DNA of 64,000 nt, taken from Microbacterium luticocti DSM 19459 (GTDB lineage: Bacteria; Actinomycetota; Actinomycetes; Actinomycetales; Microbacteriaceae). A program made the position numbers and the translations under genes. Shown here piece after piece: positions 7,704 to 15,146 of the stretch. The notes beneath the pieces were generated by a model. That model was not told the origin of the DNA, did no database searches, and worked only from the letters and a program-made list of their open reading frames with translations. The stretch spans positions 62,001 to 126,000 of the forward strand of contig NZ_AULS01000004.1 in assembly GCF_000422405.1 (NCBI RefSeq), in the 5' to 3' direction. Each line of letters begins with the position of its first letter. Within the stretch, counting starts at the first letter, position 1.

Positions 7704-8083
7704 CCGGCGTGCTGCTGGCCCTGACCGTCGCACTCGCCGGAGGCATCGGGGCCGCATGCCGCATGGTGCTCGACGGTGTGGTCAAGGACCGCACCCGAAT
7801 GCCGTATCCGCTCGGCACGACGGTGATCAACGTGACCGGGTCGTTCCTGCTCGGCGTCGTGACCGGGCTCGCGGCGGGTCTCGGCCCGTGGGCGGTGGTG
7901 CTGGGCACCGGGCTGCTCGGCGGGTACACGACGTTCTCGACGGCGAGCTACGAGACCGTGCGGCTCGCCCAGCAGGGGCGCTGGCGCGCCGCCGCGATGA
8001 ACGGGTTCGGGATGCTCGTGCTCGCGCTGCTCGCGGCCTGGTTCGGGCTGTGGCTCGGCGGGCTCGTCGGGCTCGGCGGCTGA
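7700..8083 (+). CDS. crcB2: Fluoride channel FluC/CrcB, second subunit
   Basis: 127 residues. The ATG overlaps the stop of the first subunit (ATGA), so the two are made together. It shares the family layout: GGIGAACRMVLDG at the N-terminus, the Asn-containing TTVINVTGSFLLGV, and the TTFSTASYE signature. It is four-helix and hydrophobic. The pair likely forms a heterodimeric F- channel. No fluoride riboswitch is visible upstream of uspA or within the operon. Confidence 0.93.
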   Translation: MTGVLLALTVALAGGIGAACRMVLDGVVKDRTRMPYPLGTTVINVTGSFLLGVVTGLAAGLGPWAVVLGTGLLGGYTTFSTASYETVRLAQQGRWRAAAMNGFGMLVLALLAAWFGLWLGGLVGLGG

Positions 8084-8168
8084 CGCAGTCGGCGCGGCCA
8101 GGGCGACTCGCCCTGCGCGCGCTGAGGTGCCTGCGTCGCTCCATGGCGTCATCCGTCGCTCCATCACC

Positions 8169-8267
8169 GGCTCAGGAGATCACACCGGATCAGGACGATC
8201 ACGCCCAGATCCTCCTGAGCCCGTGATATCTCCTGATCTGGTGAGGGCCCCCTGATCCGAGGGCCCG
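8169..8267. terminator. Hairpin-rich gap between convergent genes
   Basis: GGCTCAGGAG (8169-8178) pairs with CTCCTGAGCC (8212-8221). A second interleaved pair is based on ATCAGGA / TCCTGAT, and a further GGGCCC...GGGCCC stem lies at about 8246-8267. The gap separates crcB2 (plus) from the MmyB regulator (minus), so these are likely bidirectional terminators. Confidence 0.55.
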
Positions 8268-8268
8268 C

Positions 8269-9042
8269 TCACACCGGGGTGTAGAGCACGAGCTGCAGGT
8301 CGGGCCGGTCGGACGGGCGCAGCTGGTGGTGCTCCAGGGTGACGGTCGACCCGTCCGGCAGGTGGAACACGCGCTCGCGCGACTGGAACCCGCCGACGTC
8401 GAACGACTCCCACCCGGCGCGGAACTCGCTGCTCGCCTCGGTCAGCGCCTGCACCAGCTGCGCCGTCGACGGATCGGCCAGGCGGGGTCCCGCCTCGGCG
8501 CGGAACTGGGCGAGAAAGCGCCGGCTCGTGACATCCCAGTCGTCGAGCAGCGTGCGTACGTACGGGTCGGTGAACACCAGCCACAGCAGGTTGCGCTCCG
8601 CCGGCGGCACGTCGGCGACCCGCGGGTACAGCCGCTGGTACGCGGCGTTCCACCCGGCCAGCCCCCAGTCCGGCGCCAGGGCATAGGCGGGATGCGGCAG
8701 CGCGTCCATCAGCCGCTGCACGTGCGCCGGCGCCGGCTCCACGTGCGCGGGCCGCGGCGGCGCATATCCGGCCAGTGACAGCACGTACGCCCGTTCGGCC
8801 TCGGTCAGCGCCAGCGCGTCGGCCACCGCCGACAACACCTGGCGCGAGGGGTGGATGTCGCGGGCCTGCTCGAGCCACGTGTACCAGGTGATGCTCACCC
8901 CCGACGCGACGGCGACCTCCTCGCGGCGCAGCCCCTGCGTCCGGCCGCGTGCGCCGGGCGGCAGCCCGAGCGCCGCGCGGTCCAGCCGCTCACGCCGTGA
9001 GCGCAGGAACGCGCCCAGCTCCTGACGCCGCGGATCGAACAT
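8269..9042 (-). CDS. XRE-family regulator with MmyB-like ligand domain
   Basis: 257 residues. The N-terminal helix-turn-helix (about 10-75) has the characteristic linker RTQGLRREEVAVASGVSITWYTWLEQ. The rest is the MmyB-like PAS-type ligand-binding domain (PF17765), seen in PAHVEPAPAHVQRLMDAL, a YAL-PDW-L-WN element and the C-terminal HHQLRPSDRPDLQLVLYTP. In Streptomyces these regulators bind fatty acids and often control a divergent oxidoreductase. Here the divergent gene is ilvD. A perfect 8-bp-arm palindrome directly upstream of the start is probably its operator. Confidence 0.87.
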   Translation of the reverse strand: MFDPRRQELGAFLRSRRERLDRAALGLPPGARGRTQGLRREEVAVASGVSITWYTWLEQARDIHPSRQVLSAVADALALTEAERAYVLSLAGYAPPRPAHVEPAPAHVQRLMDALPHPAYALAPDWGLAGWNAAYQRLYPRVADVPPAERNLLWLVFTDPYVRTLLDDWDVTSRRFLAQFRAEAGPRLADPSTAQLVQALTEASSEFRAGWESFDVGGFQSRERVFHLPDGSTVTLEHHQLRPSDRPDLQLVLYTPV

Positions 9043-9050
9043 GCACTCAG

Positions 9051-9068
9051 GGTAGTACTCGTACTACC
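9051..9068. promoter_or_regulatory. Palindromic operator upstream of the MmyB regulator
   Basis: GGTAGTAC-TC-GTACTACC, two perfect 8-bp arms with a 2-bp centre, starts 9 bp from the regulator's start codon. A further half site (AGTACC) follows. Probably the regulator's own binding site, which could also affect divergent ilvD. Confidence 0.55.
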
Positions 9069-9118
9069 AGTACCAGCGGCGTCTGGCGCAGCATCCCACT
9101 ACCACCCAGAATCGGACC

Positions 9119-11038
9119 ATGCCCGTCCTGCGCTCTCGTACCGTCACCCACGGCCGCAACATGGCCGGCGCCCGCGCGCTGATGCGCGCCTCGGGCGTCG
9201 ATGCCGCCGACTTCGGCAAGCCGATCGTCGCGGTCGCCAACAGCTTCACCGAGTTCGTGCCCGGCCACACCCACCTGCAGCCGGTCGGCCGCATCGTGAG
9301 CGAGGCCATCCACGCCGCCGGGGGCATCGCCCGCGAGTTCAACACGATCGCCGTCGACGACGGCATCGCGATGGGCCACTCCGGCATGCTGTACTCGCTG
9401 CCCAGCCGCGACATCATCGCCGATTCGGTGGAGTACATGACCAATGCGCACCAGGCCGACGCGCTGGTGTGCATCTCGAACTGCGACAAGATCACGCCCG
9501 GGATGCTGATGGCCGCGCTCCGGCTGAACATCCCGACGGTGTTCGTGTCGGGCGGGCCCATGGAGTCCGGACGCGCGGTGCTGCAGGACGGCACGGTGCG
9601 CACCCTCGACCTCGTCGACGCGATCAGCGACGCGGTGAACGAGAGCATCTCGGATGCCGACATGCTGCGCATCGAGGAGTCGGCGTGCCCCACGTGCGGC
9701 TCGTGTTCGGGCATGTTCACCGCCAACTCGATGAACTGCCTCACCGAGGCCATCGGCCTGGCGCTTCCCGGCAACGGCTCGGTGCTGGCCACCCACACCG
9801 CCCGCCGCGCGCTGTACGAGCGGGCCGGCGCCCTGGTGGTCGACATCGCGCATCGGTACTACGACGACGATGACGCCTCGGTGCTGCCGCGCAACGTCGC
9901 CACGCCCGCCGCGTTCGACAACGCGATGGCGCTCGACATCGCGATGGGCGGGTCGACGAACACGATCCTGCACCTGCTGGCCGCCGCGCACGAGGCCGGC
10001 GTCGACTACGGCCTCGACGACATCGATGCGGTCTCGCGCCGCGTGCCGTGCCTGGCGAAGGTCGCGCCCAACGTCGCCGGCGACCGCATCTATTACATGG
10101 AGGACGTGCATCGCGCCGGCGGCATCCCCGCGATCCTCGGCGAGCTGCGACGCGGCGGTCTGCTCGACGAGGGCGTGCACGCCGTGCACTCCGCGTCGCT
10201 GGCCGACTGGCTGGACGCGTGGGACATCCGCGGCGGTCGGGCGTCGGACCAGGCGCGCGAGCTGTTTCTCGCCGCGCCCGGCGGGGTGCGGTCGTCGTCG
10301 GCGTTCAGCCAGTCCGAGCGCTGGTTGGCGTTGGATGAGGATGCCGCGGCCGGCTGCATCCGCGACACCGCCCACGCCTACTCGGCCGACGGCGGGCTGG
10401 CCGTGCTGCGCGGCAACATCGCGGTGGACGGCGCCGTCGTGAAGACCGCGGGCGTCGACCCCTCGATCTGGACGTTCTCGGGCCCGGCCGTGGTGTGCGA
10501 GTCGCAGGAGGAGGCCGTCGAGAAGATCCTGAACAAGCAGGTGGCGGCCGGTGACGTGGTCGTCATCCGGTACGAGGGCCCGAAGGGCGGCCCTGGGATG
10601 CAGGAGATGCTCTACCCGACCTCGTTCCTGAAGGGCCGCGGCCTCGGCAAGAAGTGCGCGCTCATCACCGACGGGCGGTTCTCGGGCGGCACCAGCGGCC
10701 TGTCGATCGGGCACATCTCGCCCGAGGCGGCGTCAGGCGGCGTGATCGCCCTGGTCGAGGACGGCGACATCGTCTCGATCGACATCCCGACCCGCACGCT
10801 GAGCCTCGACGTGCCCGATCAGGTGCTGGCCGAGCGGCGCCGCGCGCTGCTGGCGGCGGGCGGCTACCGGCCGCGCACCCGCGAGCGGCAGGTCTCGGCG
10901 GCGCTGCGCGCGTATGCGGTGATGGCGCAGTCCGCCGACAAGGGCGCGGTGCGCGACGTGGATGCTGTGGAGCGGGCGATGGCACGGGTCGCGGCCGACG
11001 ATGCGCTCGCGGCGCAGGACGCGGCATCCGTCGTCTGA
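9119..11038 (+). CDS. ilvD: Dihydroxy-acid dehydratase
   Basis: 639 residues. It converts 2,3-dihydroxy-isovalerate or -methylvalerate to the 2-keto acids of valine and isoleucine synthesis, using an Fe-S cluster in the cytoplasm. Cluster Cys motifs are [12 protein letters not shown] near residue 120 and [20 protein letters not shown] near residue 190. The C-terminal region shows [13 protein letters not shown] and [24 protein letters not shown], as in the family. The length is that of the long E. coli-type enzyme. No other ilv gene is nearby. No strong ribosome binding site precedes the ATG. Confidence 0.95.
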   Translation: MPVLRSRTVTHGRNMAGARALMRASGVDAADFGKPIVAVANSFTEFVPGHTHLQPVGRIVSEAIHAAGGIAREFNTIAVDDGIAMGHSGMLYSLPSRDIIADSVEYMTNAHQADALVCISNCDKITPGMLMAALRLNIPTVFVSGGPMESGRAVLQDGTVRTLDLVDAISDAVNESISDADMLRIEESACPTCGSCSGMFTANSMNCLTEAIGLALPGNGSVLATHTARRALYERAGALVVDIAHRYYDDDDASVLPRNVATPAAFDNAMALDIAMGGSTNTILHLLAAAHEAGVDYGLDDIDAVSRRVPCLAKVAPNVAGDRIYYMEDVHRAGGIPAILGELRRGGLLDEGVHAVHSASLADWLDAWDIRGGRASDQARELFLAAPGGVRSSSAFSQSERWLALDEDAAAGCIRDTAHAYSADGGLAVLRGNIAVDGAVVKTAGVDPSIWTFSGPAVVCESQEEAVEKILNKQVAAGDVVVIRYEGPKGGPGMQEMLYPTSFLKGRGLGKKCALITDGRFSGGTSGLSIGHISPEAASGGVIALVEDGDIVSIDIPTRTLSLDVPDQVLAERRRALLAAGGYRPRTRERQVSAALRAYAVMAQSADKGAVRDVDAVERAMARVAADDALAAQDAASVV

Positions 11039-11456
11039 GCGGTCACCCCGCCCGGCCGCCTCGTACGGCGCAGCCCGGTCGTCCGCCGACGCGGCCGAAG
11101 CTCAAGATCTGCTGAAGAATTCGCCATGTCCCCCAAATGGGGGACATGGATTCGCTAGAGTGAAACTGCTCGACGCACTGGGGACGCGAGGACTCAGGTG
11201 CCCGAGCCGGTGATGCCTCTGGGGGGCGCACCGGCCGGCTCCTGACAACAGTCACTTGCGTAGCGATCAACGTGGGTGGGTGCCGCGAACGCGATTTGGA
11301 AAGCACATCTCGCGACACCCACCGGGAGTTGCAACTCAGCAATGACGCGGCACCATCTGGGGAATGGGCACGACCCGCGCTGGGGACACGGTGCGTCGAC
11401 GATATGCAACTGTCTCCAGCGTACCGGTTTCGGCTGGAGGCGTGCTGTGACGTGGG
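11039..11456. other. 418-bp stretch without a recognisable gene, between ilvD and tRNA-Gly
   Basis: No convincing coding sequence. Base composition from about 11100 is visibly less GC-rich than the flanks. It contains a 26-bp palindrome (11124-11149), a promoter-like TAGAGT at about 11156, and an imperfect hairpin in which TGGGTGCCGCGA (11277-11288) pairs with TCGCGACACCCA (11310-11321) with one mismatch. Lying directly 3' of a tRNA, it could be the remnant of an integrated element, but no integrase fragment or tRNA-end duplicate is seen. Confidence 0.5.
11124..11149. promoter_or_regulatory. Perfect palindrome with 11-bp arms
   Basis: CCATGTCCCCC-AAAT-GGGGGACATGG. It resembles an operator or a strong hairpin. 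It lies just before a -10-like TAGAGT. No downstream gene is recognised. Confidence 0.6.
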
Positions 11457-11530
11457 TGGAGGGGCTGACGGGAATCGAACCCGCGCTGTCTGCTTGGGAA
11501 GCAGAAGTTCTACCATTGAACTACAGCCCC
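11457..11530 (-). tRNA. tRNA-Gly (anticodon CCC)
   Basis: Read on the minus strand, the acceptor stem GGGGCTG pairs with CAGCCCC. The D-arm contains TAGTTCAATGGTAGAA. The anticodon stem TCTGC/GCAGA encloses the loop TTCCCAA, giving anticodon CCC (codon GGG). The T-arm contains the standard GGTTCGATTCC. The 3' CCA is encoded (11457-11459). Confidence 0.96.
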
Positions 11531-11638
11531 GCGCACGCATGCGTGCCCGGCCAGCATACCAGGGCGAGGCGAGCGGTCCTTCTCTGACCTGCTGCCGCGT
11601 CAAACCGGCCGGGGTAGGGGCCGGCGCCGCACCGCCGG

Positions 11639-11644
11639 TAGGCT
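11639..11644 (+). promoter_or_regulatory. Putative -10 element of a leaderless promoter (dcd)
   Basis: TAGGCT lies 6 nt before the GTG start of dcd, and there is no Shine-Dalgarno sequence. Confidence 0.4.
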
Positions 11645-11650
11645 GGCCCC

Positions 11651-12256
11651 GTGCTGCTGAGCGACCGCGACATCCGCCTTCAGATCGCCGACGGGCGCAT
11701 CGCGCTCGACCCGTGGGATGCCGAGATGGTGCAGCCGTCGAGCGTCGACGTGCGCCTGGACCGCTACTTCCGGCTGTTCGACAACCACAAGTACCCGTTC
11801 ATCGACCCCGCCGAAGACCAGCCCGACCTCACCCACCTCATCGATGTCGCGCCCGACGAGCCGTTCGTGCTGCACCCGGGTGAGTTCGCGCTCGGGTCCA
11901 CGTTCGAGCGCGTCACGCTGCCCGATGACATCGCCGCGCGCCTCGAGGGCAAATCCTCGCTCGGCCGGCTCGGGCTGCTCACCCACTCCACGGCCGGCTT
12001 CATCGATCCGGGTTTCTCGGGGCACGTCACGCTCGAGCTGTCGAACGTCGCCACCCTTCCCATCAAGCTCTGGCCCGGCATGAAGATCGGCCAGCTCTGC
12101 TTCTTCCGGCTCTCCTCCGCCGCCGAGACCCCCTACGGCGCCGGGGCGTACGGCAACCGGTATCAGGGACAGCGCGGGCCGACGGCATCCCGTTCGTTCC
12201 AGAACTTCCATGTGACGGATGTCGGCACCAGTGACGCCGGCTCGCTCGGGCGCTGA
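11651..12256 (+). CDS. dcd: dCTP deaminase (dUMP-forming type likely)
   Basis: 201 residues starting at a GTG. It removes the amino group of dCTP in the dTTP precursor pathway; actinobacterial forms usually also hydrolyse the product to dUMP. Hallmarks are [17 protein letters not shown] near the N-terminus, [12 protein letters not shown], and the catalytic loop [21 protein letters not shown] with the active-site Glu. The C-terminal lid is [11 protein letters not shown]. The length fits the mycobacterial Dcd:dut enzymes. It is convergent with the permease gene; a strong hairpin lies between them. Confidence 0.95.
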   Translation: MLLSDRDIRLQIADGRIALDPWDAEMVQPSSVDVRLDRYFRLFDNHKYPFIDPAEDQPDLTHLIDVAPDEPFVLHPGEFALGSTFERVTLPDDIAARLEGKSSLGRLGLLTHSTAGFIDPGFSGHVTLELSNVATLPIKLWPGMKIGQLCFFRLSSAAETPYGAGAYGNRYQGQRGPTASRSFQNFHVTDVGTSDAGSLGR

Positions 12257-12275
12257 ACCGGCGTGGGTCTGCGGT

Positions 12276-12309
12276 CGTGCCCGGGTCGTGGCATCCCGAC
12301 CCGGGCACG
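12276..12309. terminator. Bidirectional terminator hairpin
   Basis: CGTGCCCGGGTCG pairs perfectly with CGACCCGGGCACG (13 bp) around the 8-nt loop TGGCATCC. It sits between convergent dcd and the permease gene. There is no U-tract, as is usual in high-GC actinobacteria. Confidence 0.85.
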
Positions 12310-12315
12310 GCGGCA

Positions 12316-13737
12316 TCAGTCCTCGTCGACCGGTACCGGCACCTTGTTGAACCCGGTCACCGGCTGGCTCTCGTCGAACGAGGCCACCCGACGGCGGAAG
12401 CCGCGGGTCAGTACGACCAGGTAGACGAAGCCGATCACCGTCCACACGATGCCGCCGATGAGCGCGTCGGCGTGCAGGTTCGCCCACAGGATGCCGGTGA
12501 GCACCATGCCGATGCCCGGAAGCACGATGTAGCTGACGATGTCTTTCAGGGTGCGGCGGCGGCCGCGGCGCACCGCGAACCAGGCGATGACCGACACGTT
12601 CACGAATGTGAACGCGATGAGCGCGCCGAAGTTGATGAACGCGGCGATGATCTCGAGCGAGAACGCCATCGCGAGCAGGCAGATCGCCCCGACCAGCACG
12701 ATGTTGAACGTGGGGGTGCGGGTCTTCGCGCTGACGTAGCCGAACACCCGCCGGGGCAGCACGTTGTTGCGGCCCATGACCAGCAGCATCCGTGACACCG
12801 ACGCGTGCGAGGCCAGCCCCGAGGCCAGTGTCGCCGCGAACCCGGCGGCGGTGAGCACCACCTGCAGCCAGGTGCCGCCGACGAAGTCGCCGATCAGCGG
12901 AAGCGTGCTGTCTTCGACGAACTGCATGTCGCCGCCGGGCGCGAATTCGTTCCAGTCCGGAAAGCGCAGCTGCGTGAAGTACGCGGCCACCAAGAAGATC
13001 GCGCCGCCCAGCACCACCGTGAACAGGATCGCGCGGGGGACGATGCGCGGGTGCTTGGCCTCTTCGGCATACATCGTGACCGCGTCGAACCCGATGAACG
13101 AGAAGCAGACGATCGTGGCCCCCATCAGCACCGCGCCCAGCGTCACGCCGTCGTGGGCGAACGGTGCGATCGAGACCGCCGTGCCAGCGCCGGCACCCTG
13201 GGCCAGCTGGGCGATGACCATGATCACGAACACGGCCATCACGACGATCGAGAACACCAGTAGCAGCATGTTCACGTTCGAGGTGCCGCGCATGGTCAGG
13301 TAGATGATCGTCGTCACCAGCACGCAGTAGGCGACGACCCAGATCCAGCCGGGCACGTCGGGGAACACCGCCTCGAGGTAGCTGCGGATGATCAGGCAGT
13401 TCACCATCGGCAGCAGCACGTAGTCGATCAGCGACGTCCAGCCCACCATGAAGCCCAGATTCGGATGCACGGACTCGCGCACGTACGTGTACGCCGACCC
13501 GGCGCTGGGGATCGCGCCGGCCATCTTGCCGTAGCTGATCGCCGTGAACATCATGACGATCAGAGCCACCAGGTAGGCGGCGGGCACGACGTTGTTCGTA
13601 TCTCGGGCCACCATGCCGAACGTGTCGAACACGACCGTCGGGGTCATGTACCCGAGTCCGAGTCCGACGATCGCCCACAGGCCGAGACTGCGCTTGAGGG
13701 TGCCCTGATTGGCGAACAGCTGCGATTTGGGTGCCAT
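12316..13737 (-). CDS. APC-family amino acid/polyamine permease (PuuP-like)
   Basis: 473 residues with about twelve transmembrane helices. The N-terminal LGLWAIVGLGLGYMTPTVVFDTFG is the first APC helix with its unwound glycine segment. Other family elements are IPSAGSAYTYVRESVHPNLGFMVGW, FSFIGFDAVTMYAEEAKHP and SHASVSRMLLVMGRNNVLPR. This pattern is close to putrescine importers of the PuuP type, though substrate calling from sequence is weak. It imports organic cations or amino acids across the plasma membrane. AAGGGG precedes the ATG at good spacing. Confidence 0.85.
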   Translation of the reverse strand: MAPKSQLFANQGTLKRSLGLWAIVGLGLGYMTPTVVFDTFGMVARDTNNVVPAAYLVALIVMMFTAISYGKMAGAIPSAGSAYTYVRESVHPNLGFMVGWTSLIDYVLLPMVNCLIIRSYLEAVFPDVPGWIWVVAYCVLVTTIIYLTMRGTSNVNMLLLVFSIVVMAVFVIMVIAQLAQGAGAGTAVSIAPFAHDGVTLGAVLMGATIVCFSFIGFDAVTMYAEEAKHPRIVPRAILFTVVLGGAIFLVAAYFTQLRFPDWNEFAPGGDMQFVEDSTLPLIGDFVGGTWLQVVLTAAGFAATLASGLASHASVSRMLLVMGRNNVLPRRVFGYVSAKTRTPTFNIVLVGAICLLAMAFSLEIIAAFINFGALIAFTFVNVSVIAWFAVRRGRRRTLKDIVSYIVLPGIGMVLTGILWANLHADALIGGIVWTVIGFVYLVVLTRGFRRRVASFDESQPVTGFNKVPVPVDED

Positions 13738-13905
13738 GTTCTCCCCTTTGAAAACGGATAGCGTTGCGAATCACTGCGTGTGCGACTGAATCCGCACACG
13801 AATGCAGGTGATTATGCCGTGATCCGCAGCCGACGTACAGCCCTACGGCCGTGGGAAATCGCTTCGCGTGGCTCACGTCGCACGCACTCGGGCCGGTGCA
13901 TGCCG

Positions 13906-13937
13906 CGAGCGGGCCCGGCGTGTGCCGGACCCGCTCG
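13906..13937 (-). terminator. Terminator hairpin after the His-Gly-Phe repeat gene
   Basis: CGAGCGGG-C-CCGGC pairs with GCCGG-A-CCCGCTCG around a GTGT loop, with a single C/A mismatch. It lies 13 bp beyond the stop codon of the repeat gene. Confidence 0.7.
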
Positions 13938-13950
13938 TTGTCGGTGCCGC

Positions 13951-14403
13951 TCAGGCGGCGGGGGTGGATGCCTCGCCCGGCCCGTCGCCGGAGCGTCGGG
14001 CTGCGGCGAACCCGGCCGCGAAGCCGCGCTCGTAGGCGCGCTCGGCGCGCCGGCGCTCGTGGCGTCCGCCGTGCCGGTGTTCGGCCCGACCGCACGCGTG
14101 GTCGCGCGGGCCGGGACCGAAGCCGTGGCGTGTGAACCCGTGCTCGGGCCCGAACCCGCGCTCGGGTGCACGGTCGAACCCGTGCCGCGGGCCGAACCCG
14201 TGCTCGGGTGCACGGTCGAACCCGTGCCGGGGGCCGAACCCGCGCTCGGGCCCACGGTCGAACCCGTGACGCGGGCCGAATCCGTGCTCGGACTCGAACC
14301 CGTGCTCGGACTCGAATCCGTGGCGCGGGCAGAATCGGTGCTCACGGTCGGTGGGGTGGGATCCGCCCTCGGGCGGGGTGGTGGTGTTCTCTTCGGTGTT
14401 CAT
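13951..14403 (-). CDS. His-Gly-Phe repeat protein, unknown function
   Basis: 150 residues. A 27-residue N-terminus (MNTEENTTTPPEGG...) leads into eleven short units that begin HGF or RGF, such as HGFESE, HGFGPR and HGFDRAPE. Three of them pair into near-identical 14-residue blocks (HGFGPR + HGFDRAPE, or RGF variants), mirrored by 42-bp DNA repeats. The tail is Arg/His-rich (HRHGGRHERRRAERAYERGF) and then Ala/Gly-rich. There are two Cys and about 18 His, and no signal peptide or membrane segment. AAAGGA precedes the ATG at 14403. The frame is supported by that site, by the terminator, and by the divergent His-rich MarR gene. It may bind metal or nucleic acid; no known family is recognised. Confidence 0.7.
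   Translation of the reverse strand: MNTEENTTTPPEGGSHPTDREHRFCPRHGFESEHGFESEHGFGPRHGFDRGPERGFGPRHGFDRAPEHGFGPRHGFDRAPERGFGPEHGFTRHGFGPGPRDHACGRAEHRHGGRHERRRAERAYERGFAAGFAAARRSGDGPGEASTPAA
14134..14310 (-). repeat. Coding tandem repeats, 42-bp period
   Basis: Repeats with the words GGGCCGAACCCGTG and GTGCACGGTCGAACCCGTG (plus-strand view) alternate with a 42-bp period, with shorter 18-bp units at the left-coded end. They encode the (H/R)GF units. The period is a multiple of 3, so several frames stay open; only one is likely translated. Confidence 0.75.
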
Positions 14404-14461
14404 GTGAGGTCCTTTGTTTCGGGCGGTCGGCGCGCGAAGGCGCTCGTCGAATCCGCAGCTG

Positions 14462-14522
14462 CATGTCAGATGACATGTACATGTAGTGTGACATGCAATC
14501 CAGGTATATGTCAAGTCGCATG
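14462..14522. promoter_or_regulatory. Three operator-like palindromes between the divergent pair
   Basis: Three 16-bp sites follow the pattern CATGT-N6-ACATG: CATGTCAGATGACATG (14462), CATGTAGTGTGACATG (14480) and a weaker TATGTCAAGTCGCATG (14507). A perfect -35 hexamer TTGACA for the repeat gene (minus strand) overlaps the third. These are the likely binding sites of the MarR protein encoded to the right. Confidence 0.7.
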
Positions 14523-14528
14523 TAAATT
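14523..14528 (+). promoter_or_regulatory. Putative -10 element of a leaderless promoter (MarR gene)
   Basis: TAAATT lies 6 nt before the GTG start and immediately beside the third palindrome, so the regulator probably represses itself. Confidence 0.45.
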
Positions 14529-14534
14529 GGATGC

Positions 14535-15137
14535 GTGACCCCGACCTCCGACGACTCCGCAGACGCCATCGCCGCCGCGCTGGCGCGCCTGCGCGGACGC
14601 GGCCCGCGCCGCCCCGGCGCACCCGAGGCCGAGTTCGGTGTGCACGGCCGCCCAGGCCCGCATCATCCGCACGGCGAGCACGGTCACCGCGGCGGACACG
14701 GCTGGGACGAGCACCGCGCCGAGTTCTTCGAGCGCGCCGGGTTCCCGGGCGGGGCCCGCCCCGGTGCGGACGGCTTTTCCCCGTGGGCGCACGGCCGCTT
14801 CGCAGGGCCCGCGCGCCTGCGTCTGCTCGAGGCGCTGGCGGCAGCATCCACCCCTCTGTCGGTCGGCGAGATCGCCGAGCGCATCGGCGTCGACCAGCCC
14901 CGTGCATCGCGGCTGGTGCAGCAGTCGGTGAAGCTGGGGCTCGTGCGTCGCGAGGCCGATCCCGACGACGCCCGGCGCACCCGCGTCGTGCTGACCGACG
15001 AGGGTGCGAGGCTGCTGCGCGGCTTCCGTGGCTACCGGCGGGCGGCCGTCGACGAGGCGCTCGCCGGGTTCAGCGACGCCGAACGCGCCGAGTTGGCGCG
15101 GTTGCTCACCAAACTCGCCGACGCCTGGCCGCGCTGA
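14535..15137 (+). CDS. MarR-family regulator with His-rich N-terminal extension
   Basis: 200 residues. Residues 1-75 are an unusual Gly/His/Pro/Arg-rich extension (GVHGRPGPHHPHGEHGHRGG) ahead of the winged-helix domain. The domain shows GPARLRLLEALAAASTPLSVGEIAERIG, the recognition helix VDQPRASRLVQQSVKLGLV, and the wing READPDDARRTRVVLTDEG. The His-rich stretch could bind Ni, Zn, Cu or Co and could make the regulator metal-responsive; this is inference. It is divergent from the His-Gly-Phe repeat gene, with three shared palindromes between them, so that gene is the probable target. The GTG start is preferred over the out-of-frame ATG 4 bp upstream. Confidence 0.82.
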   Translation: MTPTSDDSADAIAAALARLRGRGPRRPGAPEAEFGVHGRPGPHHPHGEHGHRGGHGWDEHRAEFFERAGFPGGARPGADGFSPWAHGRFAGPARLRLLEALAAASTPLSVGEIAERIGVDQPRASRLVQQSVKLGLVRREADPDDARRTRVVLTDEGARLLRGFRGYRRAAVDEALAGFSDAERAELARLLTKLADAWPR

Positions 15138-15146
15138 GACCGCCGA

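Noticed and set aside
8169..8267. The inverted repeats behind crcB2 as members of the 86-bp element family
   Set aside because: They share only the CTCAGG/CCTGAG words; the arms are shorter, the spacing is different, and the ends do not match.
11272..11883. Open frames across tRNA-Gly
   Set aside because: They translate the tRNA (a familiar GIEPALSAWEAEVL-type artefact) and continue into dcd in a wrong frame.
13780..14538. Alternative frames across the His-Gly-Phe repeats on the plus strand and in other minus frames
   Set aside because: The repeat period is a multiple of 3, so all frames stay open. Only the minus frame has a ribosome binding site, a terminator and a plausible start.
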